9,324 bases of DNA from Candidatus Kuenenia stuttgartensis. Lineage in GTDB: Bacteria > Bacteroidota > Bacteroidia > Chitinophagales > Chitinophagaceae. The DNA lies in NCBI GenBank assembly GCA_943330835.2, contig CALQJH020000053.1, forward strand, positions 1 to 9,324, in the 5' to 3' direction. Made by a program: the position numbers and the translations under genes. Shown here one piece after another: positions 6,645-9,324 of the stretch. The notes beneath the pieces were generated by a model. That model made no database searches, was not told where the DNA came from, and saw only the letters and a program-made list of their open reading frames with translations. Numbering within the stretch: the first letter of the stretch is position 1; each line of letters begins with the position of its first letter.

Positions 6645-9010
6645 TAAGCTAGATTTAATATTTCACGAATTAAACCATCACTCAAATCTTCTAATTTCAA
6701 AATTTCGTTGCTAACTTCTTCAATAGCACGTAGTGGTTTGTGACGGTAGAAATACTTATTAAAGCTAATTTCGTAACCAATTTTGGTGGCATCCAAGTTT
6801 ATCCAAGCTTCGTCTACATGAGGTTTTACCTCACGTAAAAAGTATTTGAAAATATTTTCTTTAAGGGGTACATTTTCAGTATCACGCAAATCACTTTCAG
6901 TTTCGTATTCAAGGTATTCACCTTTTTTATCGGTAGCAAAATAGCCATAGTTAGCTAAGTCACTTTCTTTGCAATCCAGGTGTGCCAGCAATTGCTCTAA
7001 TTTTTCCCCTGTAAATTTGGTTGTTCCTTTTATCACTTTTTCAGCGGTAGCATCATACCAACTTACTGCATTTAAAATGGCGTTTTTCTCAGAAGCAGAA
7101 AGTTTTGTTTTCTTAGCCTTTAATACATTATCTACTTTTTCTTTAAATACATTAAAGTCACTGTATTCAGCATTACCAATAGCAGACATTAGTTCAGTTG
7201 CAGTATTTAATAGCTCTACTTGTTTATTCCAAAGAGCTTCGCTTACTAATGTTTTGCTTTGTTTCGCATTGAGGTTCAGTTCGTTTTTTTCCCACCACTC
7301 TGTAATTTCTTTTTCATGTTTGGCAATTTCAGAATATATTTTTTCACCAAAGGTTTCATAAGCCCAAACCATTGGTTCACGCAAGGATTTATCAAAACGT
7401 AATTCAGCTATTCGCTCTACGGTAAATTGTGCTTTTAATCGCTTAGGACGTTCAATAGTAACTTTGTGAAAACCAAAATCTGTATTGTCAAACAATTGTG
7501 CTGCTATTCCTTGTTCTTCTTTGGTTTCAGTATTTAATGTGCGTTCAACTACTTGAATTTTTTCATAAACCGAAACTATTTCGCGGATGTGCTCGGGAGC
7601 AAATTCGCAATTCTTATTTCCTAAGTTTTTACGGAGTTTTCTGAATAATAAACCAGCATCTATCAATTGAACTTTACCCTTTCGTTTATCAGATTTATTG
7701 TTGCTTAAAATCCAAATATAGGTAGTAATACCAGTATTATAGAATAAGTTATTAGGCATTTGCACAACGGCTTCCAACCAATCGTTTTCAATAATGTATC
7801 TGCGTATATTGCTTTCGCCACCTCCAGCATCACCTGTAAACAAGCTACTTCCATTGTGAACTGAAGCAATTCGGGAACCTAAAGGGCTTTGTGTTAATGG
7901 CTTCATTTTATTGACCATTTCCATTAAGAATAATAACTGACCATCTGATGAGCGAGGAGTTGCATCTACATCTTCTTCAATGCCCCAATAGTTTTTCAAT
8001 TTTATCTGAAAACGAGGGTCAATAATATCTTTACCATCTTTAATAAACTTTTGCTCACTTGCCCATGATTTTCCATAAGGCGGATTAGAAAGCATGAAGT
8101 CAAAATTATTACCTGCAAATTCATCTGTACTCAAAGTGGAACCTACACGAATATTTTCTGGATTATTTCCCTTAATCATCATATCCGATTTGCAAATCGC
8201 ATAGGTTTCATCATTAATTTCCTTACCGTACAAATACACATCGCCTTTAGCTTTTATTTCGCCATCTTCATCCTTAACGAAATTTTGCGATTCAGTTAGC
8301 ATACCACCACTTCCACATGCAGGGTCGTATATTGTCATTACAGGTGGAAGTTTATCTTTTATTGGCTCAAAAATAATATGAGTCATTAAGTCAATTACTT
8401 CTCGAGGTGTAAAGTGTTCTCCAGCTTCTTCGTTATTATCTTCATTGAATTTGCGAATCAATTCTTCGAAAACATAGCCCATACCCAAATTGGTCAAAGG
8501 CGGTAATTTCCGTCCTTCAGGATCGTTCTTTTCAAACGGTGTAAGATTTATGTAAGGCGAAGTGAATTTCTCCAATACATTCAACAAAACATCTTTCGAT
8601 GCCATGTGTTTTACTTGGCTTTTGAGTTTAAACTTTTCTATGATTTCTTTTACGTTACTGCTAAAGCCGTTCAAGTAATCTTCAAAATTAGCTTGAAGAA
8701 TTTGCTGGTTATTTGTAGCTGTATCATGTAAGCGTTGCAAAGTCCATTCACTTGTGTTGTAAAACACATATCCACTGGCTTGCCGTAATCCGTTTTCATC
8801 CCATTCAGTGAACTTGGCTTCATCTTTTTGAAAAACTAATTCTTCTAAAACAGCTGCTTTAGTTGGTTCAAGTAAAGCATCTAATCTACGAAGTACTACC
8901 ATGGGTAAAATTACATCGCGGTATTTACCTCTAACATATACGTCACGCAAACAATCGTCTGCAATTGACCAGATAAAGGATATTGATTTATTATGTACAG
9001 CTTGGTTCAT
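6644..9010 (-). CDS. hsdM: Type I restriction-modification N6-adenine DNA methyltransferase subunit, extended form
   Basis: HsdM (788 residues) methylates adenine N6 in the target chosen by HsdS, protecting host DNA, and is also needed for cleavage. The N-terminal helical HsdM_N domain (about 8-160, with LRDVYVRGKYRDVILPMVVL) leads to GEHFTPREVIDLM (197-209), the SAM-binding motif I DPACGSGGML (229-238) and the catalytic NPPY motif (309-312, preceded by LS). FDFMLSNPPYG marks the amino class. The core ends near 500, as in standard HsdM proteins of about 500 residues. Here some 290 further residues follow, with Lys/Glu-rich helices (about 550-670) and a terminal segment from about 700 (ESDLRDTENVPLKENI, then GYEISFNKYFYRHKPLR) that I recognise from the longer HsdM subfamily. 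The gene starts 5 nt after the HTH gene and overlaps hsdS by 1 nt. All key residues are present. Confidence 0.97.
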   Translation of the reverse strand: MNQAVHNKSISFIWSIADDCLRDVYVRGKYRDVILPMVVLRRLDALLEPTKAAVLEELVFQKDEAKFTEWDENGLRQASGYVFYNTSEWTLQRLHDTATNNQQILQANFEDYLNGFSSNVKEIIEKFKLKSQVKHMASKDVLLNVLEKFTSPYINLTPFEKNDPEGRKLPPLTNLGMGYVFEELIRKFNEDNNEEAGEHFTPREVIDLMTHIIFEPIKDKLPPVMTIYDPACGSGGMLTESQNFVKDEDGEIKAKGDVYLYGKEINDETYAICKSDMMIKGNNPENIRVGSTLSTDEFAGNNFDFMLSNPPYGKSWASEQKFIKDGKDIIDPRFQIKLKNYWGIEEDVDATPRSSDGQLLFLMEMVNKMKPLTQSPLGSRIASVHNGSSLFTGDAGGGESNIRRYIIENDWLEAVVQMPNNLFYNTGITTYIWILSNNKSDKRKGKVQLIDAGLLFRKLRKNLGNKNCEFAPEHIREIVSVYEKIQVVERTLNTETKEEQGIAAQLFDNTDFGFHKVTIERPKRLKAQFTVERIAELRFDKSLREPMVWAYETFGEKIYSEIAKHEKEITEWWEKNELNLNAKQSKTLVSEALWNKQVELLNTATELMSAIGNAEYSDFNVFKEKVDNVLKAKKTKLSASEKNAILNAVSWYDATAEKVIKGTTKFTGEKLEQLLAHLDCKESDLANYGYFATDKKGEYLEYETESDLRDTENVPLKENIFKYFLREVKPHVDEAWINLDATKIGYEISFNKYFYRHKPLRAIEEVSNEILKLEDLSDGLIREILNLA

Positions 9011-9015
9011 TTATT

Positions 9016-9321
9016 TTATTTTGAAACGGTTCTTAAATATTTTTCTAATGATTCAATAAAAAATGGCTCATTGCCATATTCATTTTCAATTCTCTGATTC
9101 AACAATTGTATTTGCATTTCTTTATAATCCAAATCAAATAGTTCTGATAAGCCGTTCAGCATGTGTGATTGAAGTTGTCGTTCTCCATTTTCAATCTTGC
9201 TAAGCAGCGAAATATCAATCCCTAATTTATCTGCAACAATTTTTAATGAATATTTTTTCTCTTTGCGCAAACCATGAATATACGTTCCAAACTCAATCGG
9301 CTTTTCCATTACTTTTATCAT
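9016..9321 (-). CDS. Xre/Cro-family HTH regulator, probable controller of the restriction operon
   Basis: The protein has about 101 residues. A HTH_3 domain spans about 11-66: FGTYIHGLRKEKKYSLKIVA, then the turn and recognition helix DISLLSKIENGERQ (36-49), a very typical Xre pattern, and the closing LSELFDLDYKEM. A short helical tail (about 70-100) may serve in dimerisation. Proteins with this KIENGER signature are common directly upstream of restriction-modification genes, where they act as controller repressors or activators that delay restriction until methylation is established; that role here is inference. hsdM follows after 5 nt. The first ATG (9319-9321) is 3 nt from the window edge and the frame is still open there, so the true start may be this codon, the next ATG at 9307-9309 (MEKPIEFG, equally plausible since conservation starts there), or one outside the window. 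The operator and main promoter would lie beyond the right edge. Confidence 0.85.
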   Translation of the reverse strand: MIKVMEKPIEFGTYIHGLRKEKKYSLKIVADKLGIDISLLSKIENGERQLQSHMLNGLSELFDLDYKEMQIQLLNQRIENEYGNEPFFIESLEKYLRTVSK

Positions 9322-9324
9322 TAT

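Noticed and set aside
6969..7361. 130-codon plus-strand open frame opposite hsdM, the longest antisense frame in the window.
   Set aside because: Its composition (rich in Ser, Phe, Leu and Cys) is what arises opposite Lys/Glu-rich coding sequence. hsdM is intact through this stretch and explains it completely.

Overview
The window looks like a compact defence island from a member of the Bacteroidota. The evidence is AT-rich coding DNA, almost no recognisable Shine-Dalgarno sequences, TAA-biased stops, and protein families (an extended HsdM, and a small lipoprotein with a Bacteroidota-like look) that I associate with that phylum. The genus cannot be read from the sequence.

Layout: at the left edge is the 3' end of a plus-strand gene (1-356), recognisable as the C-terminal part of a WYL-family regulator. 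Its stop codon abuts the stop codon of the last gene of a long minus-strand cluster. Read in the direction of transcription (from 9321 down to 357), that cluster is: an Xre/Cro-type HTH regulator; hsdM; hsdS; hsdR; a stand-alone TIR-like protein of the ThsB type; a caspase-like (C14) protease; a small basic protein with one membrane segment; and a small basic lipoprotein. The eight genes are separated by 25 nt at most or overlap by 1-11 nt. They are therefore very probably one operon, with its main promoter outside the window to the right. No intergenic stretch exceeds 25 nt, and I see no tRNA, rRNA, CRISPR array, insertion sequence or riboswitch.

How the genes work together: genes 1-4 form a complete type I restriction-modification system with a plausible controller. 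The methyltransferase motifs, two target-recognition domains, Walker A/DEAH motor motifs and PD-(D/E)xK nuclease are all intact. Genes 5-6 form a TIR plus caspase pair. This matches the architecture of the recently described type IV Thoeris system, in which a TIR enzyme makes a cyclic ADP-ribose signal that switches on a caspase-like protease that degrades cell proteins and stops phage replication. The C14 catalytic His/Cys and the putative TIR catalytic Glu are present, so the pair looks functional.

The least explained part is the distal end. Two small translationally coupled genes, one encoding a membrane protein and one a lipoprotein, follow the caspase by 8 nt. Their role, if any, in the TIR-caspase response is unknown. 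The placement of a suicidal TIR-caspase module directly behind hsdR is also worth attention, because it could make the second module a backup to restriction.
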